A stretch of 17,725 bases of DNA from AC-69 sp050692435. GTDB taxonomy: Bacteria; Actinomycetota; UBA4738; HRBIN12. Made by a program: the position numbers and the translations under genes. Within the stretch, counting starts at the first letter, position 1. Each line of letters opens with the position of its first letter. The notes under the pieces are model-generated. The model searched no databases. It saw only the letters and a program-made list of their open reading frames with translations, and had not been told where the DNA came from. Location: the NCBI GenBank assembly GCA_050692435.1, contig JBOGVG010000051.1, forward strand, positions 1-17,725, given 5' to 3'. Below are positions 6,556 to 13,786 of the stretch, piece after piece.

Positions 6556-7308
6556 ATGGGTACGCCGGTCCTGGAGGCGATCCCTTCCCGTGGGGCACCG
6601 TACCAACAGGCCGACCCATTCATCCTCGTGCATGAGGGGCGGTTCCGGCTCTCGCCCGAGATGTCGAACAAGGACACGAAGCATCCGCACCGAGGGTTCG
6701 ACAACCTCTGGTACGTGCTGCAGGGCTCGATCAGCACCGGCCACAACACGGGACCGGGCGGAGCCATGGAGCGGGCGCGGTTGGCGGAGGGCTCGCTCCT
6801 CGCGCTCAGGGCCGGGCGAGGCGTGTGGCATGCCGAGGCCCTGGGAGAGGACGAGGTCGGGGAGGGCTTGGCCGACACCGAGTTCCGCGGAGTTCTGTTC
6901 TGGGTGAACCTGGCCCGGAAGGACAAGGATGTCCAGTCGAGCGCGCAGGTCGTGCAGCCCGGGGAGATTCCGGTACGGCAGGAGGGCGACGCGATCGTTC
7001 GGGTCCTGGTCGGCGAGGGCTCGCCCGTACATCTGGGGACGCCGGCGCTGATCCTCGACATCGAGTTGCCCGAGGGCGGGCAGATCACGACACCAGTGCC
7101 GCGCGGGTTCCAGGGCTTCGCCTACGTGCTGGAGGGCGAGGGCGCCTTCGGGGCCAACCTCCGCCCAGCCAGGCCTCCCCAACTCGTCCTGCTGGGTCCC
7201 GGAGATGGGTTCACGGTCACGAACGCTGCTCCCGGCACTCGGTTCATGCTCATGGCAGGGCAGCCGTACGGAGAGGTGCCCGTGTTCAACGGGCCGTTCG
7301 TGGATTAG
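6556..7308 (+). CDS. pirin family cupin protein
   Basis: The 250-residue product has the two-cupin layout of pirins. The N-terminal cupin carries the metal ligands His43 and His45 in KHPHRGFDN, and His92 and Glu94 in GRGVWHAE, matching the Fe-binding H/H/H/E set of the family. The C-terminal cupin contains GFAYVLEGEGAFG and the closing PYGEVPVFNGPFV. Pirins are Fe(II) proteins, some of which act as quercetin dioxygenases or redox sensors; the activity here is unknown. ATG at 6556 is the only start in this frame and has a poor ribosome binding site. The same frame is open back to 6472 and reads TTVEETGRDAVLVEDAAWIR, which looks like lost N-terminal coding sequence. GTG at 6488 behind GGAGGAGAGG would supply it if one base were missing near 6492. 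Confidence 0.92.
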   Translation: MGTPVLEAIPSRGAPYQQADPFILVHEGRFRLSPEMSNKDTKHPHRGFDNLWYVLQGSISTGHNTGPGGAMERARLAEGSLLALRAGRGVWHAEALGEDEVGEGLADTEFRGVLFWVNLARKDKDVQSSAQVVQPGEIPVRQEGDAIVRVLVGEGSPVHLGTPALILDIELPEGGQITTPVPRGFQGFAYVLEGEGAFGANLRPARPPQLVLLGPGDGFTVTNAAPGTRFMLMAGQPYGEVPVFNGPFVD

Positions 7309-7360
7309 GTCCCGTCCCCACGGAGACCCGAGACATGAACCGGGGGGCCGATCCAGAGGT

Positions 7361-7433
7361 CACGCCTGTGGGAGAGCGCTAGCACCGCAGGCTACGAGAC
7401 GCGCAGTTCCGGGTTCGAGTCCCGGGGGGCCCA
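7361..7433 (+). tRNA. degenerate tRNA-like sequence (3' half conserved)
   Basis: A perfect T-arm is present (CCGGG, loop TTCGAGT, CCCGG, 7409-7425), followed by an acceptor-like GGGGCCC (7426-7432) and an A discriminator. Upstream, GGGAGAGCGCT resembles a D-arm 3' half, and CTAGC/GCTAC with loop ACCGCAG resembles an anticodon arm. However, position 33 is C, not T, the variable region is about 13 nt, and no matching 5' acceptor strand is found at the expected place. It looks like a tRNA relic or the 3' end of a tRNA copied by site-specific integration, and probably not a working tRNA. Isotype not assigned. Confidence 0.35.
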
Positions 7434-7496
7434 CGAGCGACTCCGCAGTTAGATGGCGTGTTTCGATTCCAAGAGACGCCGCGCTGCGTCGCTCCT

Positions 7497-7556
7497 CCCG
7501 TCTTCCTCCCGTGTCGGACACGACTTCGTCACCGGAGCGACCAACAATTTTGCATC
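7497..7556 (+). repeat. dispersed direct repeat, copy A
   Basis: About 60 bp resembling 8878-8937, with a nearly identical core over 7507-7532. The core includes a perfect 13-bp palindrome CGTGTCGGACACG at 7510-7522. It lies downstream of the ArsR/SRPBCC operon, whose other end faces copy B. Confidence 0.7.
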
Positions 7557-7723
7557 GACAAACGGCATCAGCGCCTCGCCCACTCGCATGGCCCCGCGCC
7601 TGTGCAGCAAAGGGAAGCAGGCGCGGCCGGACACCGTGGGATGTTGAGTTCGATCCTGCCGATCGATCCGTCGTCTCTCCCAGCAGACGAGTGGAATGGC
7701 CGGCCCGAGGGCACATCCCGACG

Positions 7724-8224
7724 TCAGCCGGCCGCGCGGCCCTTGAGGACCTCGAGGTACTCGTCCAGCCGCTCGTAAGTCTCGGCGGCACCCGACTCCA
7801 TCCCGGACTCGAGCATCCCGTCGCGGTCCTCGACCGAGTCGAAGACCGAGGTGGCGCGGAGCGTGGTCTTGCCGTCGTGCTCCTCAAGCGTCAGGGTCTC
7901 GACTGAGACGTGGCCGTGCATGCCTCCCCACTCGAACGTCCAGGTGATGCTCTCCGGGCGGACGATCTCCCGGAACTCGCCGCTGAACGCGTGCTCCTCG
8001 CCGTCGGGGCCCCGGTGCACGATCCGCCACGCGCCGCCGGGACGGAAGTCCACCTCGCAGCTCGCCACCTCGTACTTCCTTGGACCCCACCAGTGCGAAA
8101 GATGCTCGCACGAGCTGTGTGCCTCGAACACGAGGTCGCGCGGGGCGTCGAAGACGCGGGTCATGACGATCTCCCGGTCCGACGGCGTCGTCACCGTGAG
8201 CGCGTTGCTACCGCTTCCGCCCAT
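7724..8224 (-). CDS. SRPBCC (AHSA1-type) domain protein
   Basis: The 166-residue protein has the START-like SRPBCC fold of the AHSA1 group: REIVMTRVFDAPRDLVFEAH at the N-terminus, LSHWWGPRKYEVASCEVDFRPGG, then a beta-rich core with GEFREIVRPESITWTFEW, and the C-terminal long helix GMESGAAETYERLDEYLEVL. Such proteins bind hydrophobic ligands, and many are encoded next to an ArsR-type regulator, as here. The start at 8224 lies inside the 3' end of the regulator gene with a 17-bp overlap, so translation is probably coupled. The ligand and physiological role are unknown. Confidence 0.93.
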   Translation of the reverse strand: MGGSGSNALTVTTPSDREIVMTRVFDAPRDLVFEAHSSCEHLSHWWGPRKYEVASCEVDFRPGGAWRIVHRGPDGEEHAFSGEFREIVRPESITWTFEWGGMHGHVSVETLTLEEHDGKTTLRATSVFDSVEDRDGMLESGMESGAAETYERLDEYLEVLKGRAAG

Positions 8225-8570
8225 CCCCCTTCTCCTTTCTTCCCCCCTGGAGCTCCTCCAGGTACTGGTCCAGCCGGTCGTAGCTCTCCTCCCAGAACCG
8301 CCGGTACCGCTCGGTCCACTCGGCGACCTCCCTGAGCGGGCCCGCTTCGAGTCGGGCGGGCCGCCACTGCCGTTCCCGGCCCCGCGCGATCAACCCCGCT
8401 CGTTCCAGCACCTTCAAGTGCTTCGAGACCGCCGGCAGGCTCATCTCGAACGGCTCCGCCAGCTCGGTGACCGAGGCCTTCCCCGCCGCCAGCCGCGCGA
8501 GGATCGCCCGCCGCGTGGGATCCGCGAGAGCGGCGAACGTGCGGTCCAGTCGATCCGTCACCTCCCCCAT
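8208..8570 (-). CDS. ArsR-family HTH regulator (SRPBCC-linked)
   Basis: A 120-residue winged-helix protein: FAALADPTRRAILARLAAG (residues 12-30), then VTELAEPFEMSLPAVSKHLKVLERAGLI (34-61), the recognition-helix pattern of the ArsR superfamily, then a wing RGRERQWRPARLE. No CxC metal-binding motif is present, so metal sensing is unlikely. It belongs to the metal-independent group that pairs with AHSA1-type proteins. ATG at 8570 is preceded by GGGAGG about five bases upstream. It is first in an operon with the overlapping SRPBCC gene, and a near-palindromic operator lies in its promoter, so autoregulation is inferred. Confidence 0.95.
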   Translation of the reverse strand: MGEVTDRLDRTFAALADPTRRAILARLAAGKASVTELAEPFEMSLPAVSKHLKVLERAGLIARGRERQWRPARLEAGPLREVAEWTERYRRFWEESYDRLDQYLEELQGGRKEKGDGRKR

Positions 8571-8587
8571 TCAACCCTCCCGTTAAG

Positions 8588-8601
8588 TAACCACCAGGTA
8601 A
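8588..8601. promoter_or_regulatory. candidate ArsR operator
   Basis: TAACC-ACCA-GGTAA is a near-palindrome overlapping the downstream edge of the -10 element and the predicted transcription start, a repressing position for the adjacent regulator. A second partial symmetry, GTTAAGTAAC, overlaps its left side (8582-8591). Confidence 0.5.
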
Positions 8602-8629
8602 AATAGCGCACGCCCATCCTCCCAGTCAA
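8600..8629 (-). promoter_or_regulatory. promoter of the ArsR-SRPBCC operon
   Basis: On the minus strand TTGACT (8624-8629), 18 bp, then TATTTT (8600-8605). Transcription would begin near 8593, giving a leader of about 23 nt that carries the GGGAGG ribosome binding site. Confidence 0.55.
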
Positions 8630-9041
8630 GACCGGCGAGACCATGGGACCCTCTTGGTCCTGCGCTTCCTACACGTCTCGATCAGATGGGCTTGCGGCTC
8701 AGACGCCCGACGCGATCGAGCGTCTCGCGATCGGTGGCCGGACCATCGAGCGTCCGCGGACTGCCCCGCCACTCGGCGAGCTCTCCCAGGCGCTCTTCCT
8801 ATCGGGGCATATGAGCTTCCACGCGCCGGTACCGGAGGCCCTTCGGCGATCTCGGGGCGGTCCTCGTCATCACTCGTCCCGTTCTCCGTCCCGTCTCGGA
8901 CACGACTTCGTCACGACAACGGCCGCCAATCTTGCCCCAAAAATGATTGAGCACCGCTGCCGTACTCCACCGCCATCCGTTCCCGCCGTGGCACACCCCG
9001 GCCCCCGCCATGAGAGCAGACCCATCGGCGGAGCGAGACGT
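8630..9041. other. no gene seen; contains repeat copy B
   Basis: A plus-strand frame is open through this stretch in phase with the ligase gene, but nothing in it resembles ligases and the repeat lies inside it. I treat it as non-coding or decayed sequence. Confidence 0.5.
8878..8937 (+). repeat. dispersed direct repeat, copy B
   Basis: Same orientation as copy A at 7497. It shares a 21-base run around CGGACACGACTTCGTCAC and weaker similarity on both sides (for example CCAAT/TTGC near the right end). The inner palindrome has one mismatch here. Confidence 0.7.
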
Positions 9042-10079
9042 ATGATGCGGGCCGACGCAGTACATGCCAACCACATGCACCCCATCCTCGAAGAACTCGA
9101 TGCACGCGATCGGCGACTGCTGCGGCGTCGCGCCATGCCGGCCTTCACACCGCTGATGCTAGCCACGTTGGCCAAGCACGCCTTCTCCGACCCCGCGTGG
9201 GTGTTCGAGGCCAAGCTCGACGGTCAGCGCTCGCTCCTGTGGAGGCGGCGCACGATCGTCCGCTTGATCACGAGGAACGAGAAGGACCGCACGTCGCACT
9301 ATCCCGATCTGGTCGAGGCCGTTCGGCGGGACGACACCGCTCCGCTGATCGCGGACGGCGAGATCGTCGCCTTCCGAGGAGACGTCACCTCGTTCGCACG
9401 CCTGCAGGAGCGGATGCAGATCGCGAGACCCAGCGAGGCGCAGGTCGCGGCCGTCCCGGTGCTCTTCTACCTGTTCGACCTGATCTGGTTCGACGGCTAC
9501 GACCTCTCCGCGTTGCCTCTGCTCTCGCGGAAGTCGGTTCTGCGCCGCGCGATCGCCTTCGAGGAACCGATCCTCTTCTCCGAGCACCTGGACGAGGACG
9601 GAGAGGTCGCGTTCCGCGCCGCCTGCGAGAAGGGCTGGGAAGGCGTGATCGCCAAGCGTGCCTCCGCCCCGTACACCCACGCGCGCTCGAAGGACTGGTT
9701 GAAGTTCAAGTGCGTGAACGAGCAGGAGTTCGTCGTGCTGGGGTGGACCGACCCCCATGGGGCGCGCACGGGGCTCGGGGCGCTGCTGGTTGGCTACCAC
9801 GAGGACGGCGAGCTCCGGTTCGGCGGCAAGGTGGGCACTGGCTTCGGTCAGCGTGAGCTCGCCATGCTCACGGACCGTCTCGGCAACCTCGAACAGTCAG
9901 CTCCACCGGTCGCCGACACGAAGGGCCTGTCGATGAAGGGCGTGCACTGGGTACGACCCGACCTGGTCGCACAGGTCGGCTTCAGAGAGTGGACCCCCGA
10001 CGGCAAGCTGCGACATCCCCGCTACGTCGGTCTCCGCGACGACAAGCGGCCCGAGCACGTCGTCCGCGAGCGGGCGTAG
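9042..10079 (+). CDS. ATP-dependent DNA ligase (LigC/LigD ligase-domain type)
   Basis: 345 residues from ATG 9042. The adenylation domain shows PLMLATLAKHAFSDPAWVFE, then motif I EAKLDGQR with the AMP-accepting Lys58, motif III-like PVLFYLFDLIWFDGYDL, motif IV EGVIAKR and motif V DWLKFK. The OB-fold domain follows with GGKVGTGFGQRELAML and the closing HWVRPDLVAQVGFREWT...LRHPRYVGLRDDK, typical of LigD-type ligases. It seals nicks using ATP, classically in non-homologous end joining. The frame is open upstream to 8643, but that part is not ligase-like. Starts at 9042/9045 have GGAGCGAG about nine bases upstream, and ATG 9075 is an alternative. The polymerase gene follows after 8 bp, so the two are co-transcribed. 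Confidence 0.95.
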   Translation: MMRADAVHANHMHPILEELDARDRRLLRRRAMPAFTPLMLATLAKHAFSDPAWVFEAKLDGQRSLLWRRRTIVRLITRNEKDRTSHYPDLVEAVRRDDTAPLIADGEIVAFRGDVTSFARLQERMQIARPSEAQVAAVPVLFYLFDLIWFDGYDLSALPLLSRKSVLRRAIAFEEPILFSEHLDEDGEVAFRAACEKGWEGVIAKRASAPYTHARSKDWLKFKCVNEQEFVVLGWTDPHGARTGLGALLVGYHEDGELRFGGKVGTGFGQRELAMLTDRLGNLEQSAPPVADTKGLSMKGVHWVRPDLVAQVGFREWTPDGKLRHPRYVGLRDDKRPEHVVRERA

Positions 10080-10087
10080 GAAGCGTG

Positions 10088-10969
10088 ATGGCACCCAGGC
10101 GCGTCGAGGTCACCCGTCCCGACAAGCCTCTCTGGCCCGCGCTCGGCATCACCAAGCGGGCGTTCGTGGAATACCTCGACTCCGTGGCCGATCGCATGCT
10201 CCCGTGGCTGCGCGATCGACCGCTCACCTTGATCCGAGCGCCAGATGGCGTGGACGGCCAGCGCTACTTCCAGAAGGACACACCGGCGTATGCACCGTCG
10301 TGGATCCAGACCGTCACGATCCCGGCGCCGAGCGCCAGGCGGGATGTCGCCTACACGGTGTGCAACGACGCCGCCACGCTCGCTTGGCTGGGGAACCAAG
10401 CGGCGCTGGAGTTCCATCCGGCGCCGGTCCGCCGGGACCGGCTCGAGCGCCCCGACCTGCTCGTCGTGGACATCGATCCGCCCGACGGCGCGTTCGACGC
10501 CGCGGTGGATGTCGCGTTCCTGGTGCTCGACGTCCTCGACACCCTGGGCCTGACCAGCCTGGTCAAGACCACCGGCGGCAAGGGGCTCCACATCGTGGTC
10601 CCGATCGTGCGGCACGTGTCTCCCGAACAGCTCCGGCACGCTGCCACGCGGCTCACCGCGATCGTCGCCGACCGCCGGCCCGACCTGGTGACCGCCGAGT
10701 TCCGTAAGGCCGGTCGCAGGGGGCGCGTCATGCTCGACCCCTCTCGCAACGGCCCGGGCGCCACGATCGTGGCCCCCTACTCACCTCGCGCTCGCGCCGA
10801 GGCCACGGTCTCGTTCCCCGTCCTTCCCGACGAGCTCCGGTCGATCGCGCCCGGCGACTTCACCGTGGCGACGGTGCCCCAGCGGCTGGACGGCGCCGGC
10901 CCAACGCGCTGGACCGAGGCGGCGAGCGACCGGCACCAGCGTCTTCCCGCTTCGCTCCTCCGCGACTGA
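10088..10969 (+). CDS. LigD-type polymerase/primase domain protein
   Basis: A 293-residue stand-alone Pol domain of the archaeo-eukaryotic primase superfamily. It opens with VTRPDKPLWPALGITKRAFVEYL, then PLTLIRAPDGVDGQRYFQK. The metal-binding motif VVDIDPPDG provides the two catalytic Asp residues, TTGGKGLHIVVPI the nucleotide-binding His, and GRVMLDPSRNGPGATIVAPYS corresponds to the family motif with the third Asp. It would extend or fill DNA ends, or add ribonucleotides, during end joining. ATG at 10088 is preceded by AGGAAG; GTG at 10085 is the alternative. It lies 8 bp after the ligase gene and converges on the STAND ATPase gene. No nuclease (PE) domain and no Ku gene are in the window. 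Confidence 0.95.
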   Translation: MAPRRVEVTRPDKPLWPALGITKRAFVEYLDSVADRMLPWLRDRPLTLIRAPDGVDGQRYFQKDTPAYAPSWIQTVTIPAPSARRDVAYTVCNDAATLAWLGNQAALEFHPAPVRRDRLERPDLLVVDIDPPDGAFDAAVDVAFLVLDVLDTLGLTSLVKTTGGKGLHIVVPIVRHVSPEQLRHAATRLTAIVADRRPDLVTAEFRKAGRRGRVMLDPSRNGPGATIVAPYSPRARAEATVSFPVLPDELRSIAPGDFTVATVPQRLDGAGPTRWTEAASDRHQRLPASLLRD

Positions 10970-11031
10970 AATCGGGGCGGGCGACCGTGATCGGCGAGCC
11001 TAGGCTAAGGCATTCGGGATGAACAGAACTC

Positions 11032-13596
11032 TCAGGGCCGAGAGGAAAGCTCAAGAGCCTCCGGGATGGACAGCGCTGCGCCTTCGGCGAACCGCGCCTC
11101 GAACCCCTCCCCACCGAGGGCCTGGCGGAGCGACGCCTCCGTCCGGTCGTGACTGGGTCGTTCCGGTGCCCACACCAGCGCGCCAACCGACGACCTCACA
11201 CCCTCGGCCGCCCCGAACAGGACCGCGCCTCGCTCCGGATCCCCGCCTCGCGCGGACACGGCGGCCAGGGCTTCGACGGCGCCGGCCATCACTTCCCGGA
11301 AGCCAACCCGGGCTAAGGGCCCCAGCGACTGCCGCAACGTGACCCTTGCCCCTTCGAGGTCGCCCACGCCGAGGCGGGCCATCCCCAGGTTAAGCAAGGA
11401 GAGCCCGAGGAGCACCTGGGGCCCCACCTCTCGGGCATCGGCGACGCTCTCTTCAAGGATGGGCACAGCCTCCTTGCTCCGACCGACGAGGATCAGGATC
11501 CGCCCGAGCCCCCCAAGGGAGGTGGCGATTCCCCATGCGTCCTCCAGCTCCCGGAATGCGGCAACCGCTTCGCGCGCCATCTCCTCTCCCCTCGTGGCCC
11601 CCTCGGTCTGCGCGCCCGCGACGGCGAGCGAGATCAGCGCCGTGGCCATCCCTCGCAGGTCTCCCACCTCACGGCCCAGCGCCACCGCGACTCGGAGGTT
11701 CGGGACCGCCCGCTCGTTGTCACCGTGTGTAAAGGCACAGACGCCGAGCGCCATGGTGGCCATCGCCCGCTCCTCGGTCGAGAGCTTCTCACCGACGCTG
11801 AGCACCTCCTCCATCCAGGCCATCGCCTCGGGCAGGAGACTCCGCGTCCACCAGAACAGCCACAACGCCTGGCCCATGCGGGCTACGCGCCCAGGCTCTC
11901 CCCGATCCAGGGACCATCGCATCGCCGCCCGAAGGTTGTCGTTCTCTGGTGCCAGACGCTCCACGCAGCGATCCTGCTCACCCGTCCTCAGCAGCGGCTC
12001 GGCATCAAGAGCCAGGCGTAAGAAGAACAGGGCGTGGGCGAGCCGAACGCGCTCGGCGTCCCCGCGGCTCTCGAGGCGTTCCAGCGCGAACTCCCGGATC
12101 GTCTCCAGCATCTCGAACCCTGGTTCCCCCTGCGCCGCCCTTCCGTGACGGACCATGCTCTTCTCGACGAGCGAGGCGAGACCCTCGATCACGTCTGGCC
12201 CACCGTCTCCCCCACACACAGCCTCCGCCGCGTCGACGGTCCAGCCGCCGGCGAACACCCCGAGCCGCTCGAACAACACTCGATCGATCTCGTTGAGGAG
12301 GTCGTAGCTCCATTCGATCGTGGCTCTGAGCGTGCGCTGGCGCTGGGGGAGGTCACGGGCCCCGCCGGTGAGGAGGCGGAGCCGCCGGTCCAGCCGACTG
12401 GCGATGCCCTGAGGGGTCAGCATCCGGACCCGCGCCGCCGCAAGTTCGATGGCGAGGGGAAGCCCGTCCAGTCGCAGGCAGATCTCGGCGACGACCGGGG
12501 CAAGCTCGTCGGTTAAGGTGAAGTCGTGTCGCACGGCCTGGGCCCGATCGACGAACAGCCGCACGGCCTCGGACCGAGCGAGCGCCTCGGTCGAGTGGGT
12601 CACGCCGTTCTCCGGCAGCGAAAGCGGCGGCACTGGGAACTCCCGCTCCCCGGAGAGACGAAGCACCTCCCGGCTCGTCACCAGGACCTTCAGGTGCCCA
12701 GCCGCCTCGAGCAGCTCGGCAACGACCGTCGCCGCCTCGACGAGATGTTCGAAGTTGTCCAACACAAGGAGCATCCGGCGCCGCCGAAGAAAGTCCTTGA
12801 GCCCGTCGACGGGAGCACGATCGGAGGTCTCGGGCGCGCCGAGCGCCTCGGCGATGGCGGGCGCGACCATCGCCGCGCTCGACACGGTGGCCAGCATCAC
12901 GAGGGCGACACCGTCCTCGAATCTCGTCTGCAGGTCCGAGGCGGCCCGCAGCGCGATGCGAGTCTTGCCGATCCCGCCGGGACCGGTGAGCGTGACCAAC
13001 CGAACGTCGTCCCGCTCGATGAGCTCACAAAGGGCGCGCACCTCGCGCTCACGTCCGATGAAGCTGCTTGCCGGGGCTGGCACCTTGGTTCCCTGGATCG
13101 GCCCGAGCCCTCCTTCCTCGAAGCGCTCGGAAAGGAGCAGGGCCAGATCCTGTTCGATCAGCCCCTGCAGCTCGGACGGCGACCGGAAGGACTTGTAGGA
13201 CGTCTGCCCCTCCCGCCTGATCCGATCGAGAAGGTCCGACAGTCGCGGGTCCCGATCTGGCGACGGCTCACGAACGTAGATCAGCCTGGGCTTGTCCTCG
13301 GCCGACCGGTACTCGTCCTCCAGTCCGGAGACGTCCATGTCCGGCGCGGTCCATCCGTACTCCTGCCAGTAGATCCCCACGAAGACGTGGCTCTGCTCGA
13401 GGTAGGCCCGGTACAGACTGCGCGGCGGGTAGGGTCGGGCTCCCTGCTCGAAGAGTACCGGCGTTAGGCGAAGCCTCTCGATGGCCTGGCGAGCCGCGGC
13501 TCGTTCCTCCTGAAGTTCCTTGAGCGTGGAGCTTACGAAGACCCTGAGCCGCTGATCTGGGGTCCGGATCACGTCCTCGATGTCCCAGGCACGCAC
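11032..13596 (-). CDS. DUF4062-NB-ARC-TPR STAND ATPase
   Basis: An 854-residue multidomain protein. Residues about 16-110 are DUF4062 (RLRVFVSSTLKELQEERAAA, then AYLEQSHVFVGIYWQEYGW). Residues about 178-400 are the NB-ARC/STAND NTPase with Walker A GPGGIGKT (205-212), Walker B LLVLD (276-280), sensor VTSRE (307-310) and GLPLA (378-382). A winged-helix segment follows (about 420-510, WSYDLLNEIDRVLFERLGVFAGG), then a helical repeat region to the end with TPR-like units. No C-terminal LuxR HTH or other DNA-binding domain is present, unlike many regulatory relatives. STAND proteins act as ligand-triggered oligomerising switches in signalling or immunity. GTG at 13596 has GAGGGAG five bases upstream. 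It lies 190 bp downstream of a PrmC-related gene and converges with the ligase-polymerase pair. Confidence 0.93.
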   Translation of the reverse strand: MRAWDIEDVIRTPDQRLRVFVSSTLKELQEERAAARQAIERLRLTPVLFEQGARPYPPRSLYRAYLEQSHVFVGIYWQEYGWTAPDMDVSGLEDEYRSAEDKPRLIYVREPSPDRDPRLSDLLDRIRREGQTSYKSFRSPSELQGLIEQDLALLLSERFEEGGLGPIQGTKVPAPASSFIGREREVRALCELIERDDVRLVTLTGPGGIGKTRIALRAASDLQTRFEDGVALVMLATVSSAAMVAPAIAEALGAPETSDRAPVDGLKDFLRRRRMLLVLDNFEHLVEAATVVAELLEAAGHLKVLVTSREVLRLSGEREFPVPPLSLPENGVTHSTEALARSEAVRLFVDRAQAVRHDFTLTDELAPVVAEICLRLDGLPLAIELAAARVRMLTPQGIASRLDRRLRLLTGGARDLPQRQRTLRATIEWSYDLLNEIDRVLFERLGVFAGGWTVDAAEAVCGGDGGPDVIEGLASLVEKSMVRHGRAAQGEPGFEMLETIREFALERLESRGDAERVRLAHALFFLRLALDAEPLLRTGEQDRCVERLAPENDNLRAAMRWSLDRGEPGRVARMGQALWLFWWTRSLLPEAMAWMEEVLSVGEKLSTEERAMATMALGVCAFTHGDNERAVPNLRVAVALGREVGDLRGMATALISLAVAGAQTEGATRGEEMAREAVAAFRELEDAWGIATSLGGLGRILILVGRSKEAVPILEESVADAREVGPQVLLGLSLLNLGMARLGVGDLEGARVTLRQSLGPLARVGFREVMAGAVEALAAVSARGGDPERGAVLFGAAEGVRSSVGALVWAPERPSHDRTEASLRQALGGEGFEARFAEGAALSIPEALELSSRP

Positions 13597-13702
13597 ATGG
13601 GCTCCCTCAGCCCGCTGGTGAATCTTAGGCGGGTTGAACGCCCGGCCGCTGCTCGATCGGACACCGACCGCCAGTGAACCAACACGGCTCCGGAGGAGGA
13701 CC

Positions 13703-13736
13703 CTCCCATCGTTTTCGGTGAGGTGGATCGTGGGAG
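13703..13736. other. inverted repeat upstream of the STAND ATPase gene
   Basis: CTCCCATCG (13703-13711) and CGTGGGAG (13729-13736) can pair over eight positions with one bulged T, around a 17-nt loop. It lies between the methyltransferase stop and the STAND start, so it could be a weak terminator or an operator. Confidence 0.35.
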
Positions 13737-13786
13737 TCTCATGTCGCTCGGGAGGTCCGGGCGACGGCCGCCGCCGGGATGCGCGG

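Noticed and set aside
6331..7182. 283-residue minus-strand frame opposite the pirin gene
   Set aside because: Shadow frame; the plus strand encodes conserved metal ligands of a pirin.
7360..7887. 175-residue minus-strand frame ending in GPPGLEPGT-like sequence
   Set aside because: This ending is the familiar antisense translation of a tRNA T-arm, and the rest overlaps the SRPBCC gene in another frame.
8643..9041. N-terminal extension of the ligase (478-residue frame)
   Set aside because: The extra 133 residues show no ligase, polymerase or nuclease motif, and the region contains the dispersed repeat; starts at 9042/9045 fit better.
10997..11006. AGCCTAGGCT palindrome between convergent genes as a bidirectional terminator
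   Set aside because: Too short for a stable hairpin and no T-tract on either side.
12526..13467. 313-residue plus-strand frame inside the STAND gene
   Set aside because: Antisense shadow of the NB-ARC region with no motif of its own.
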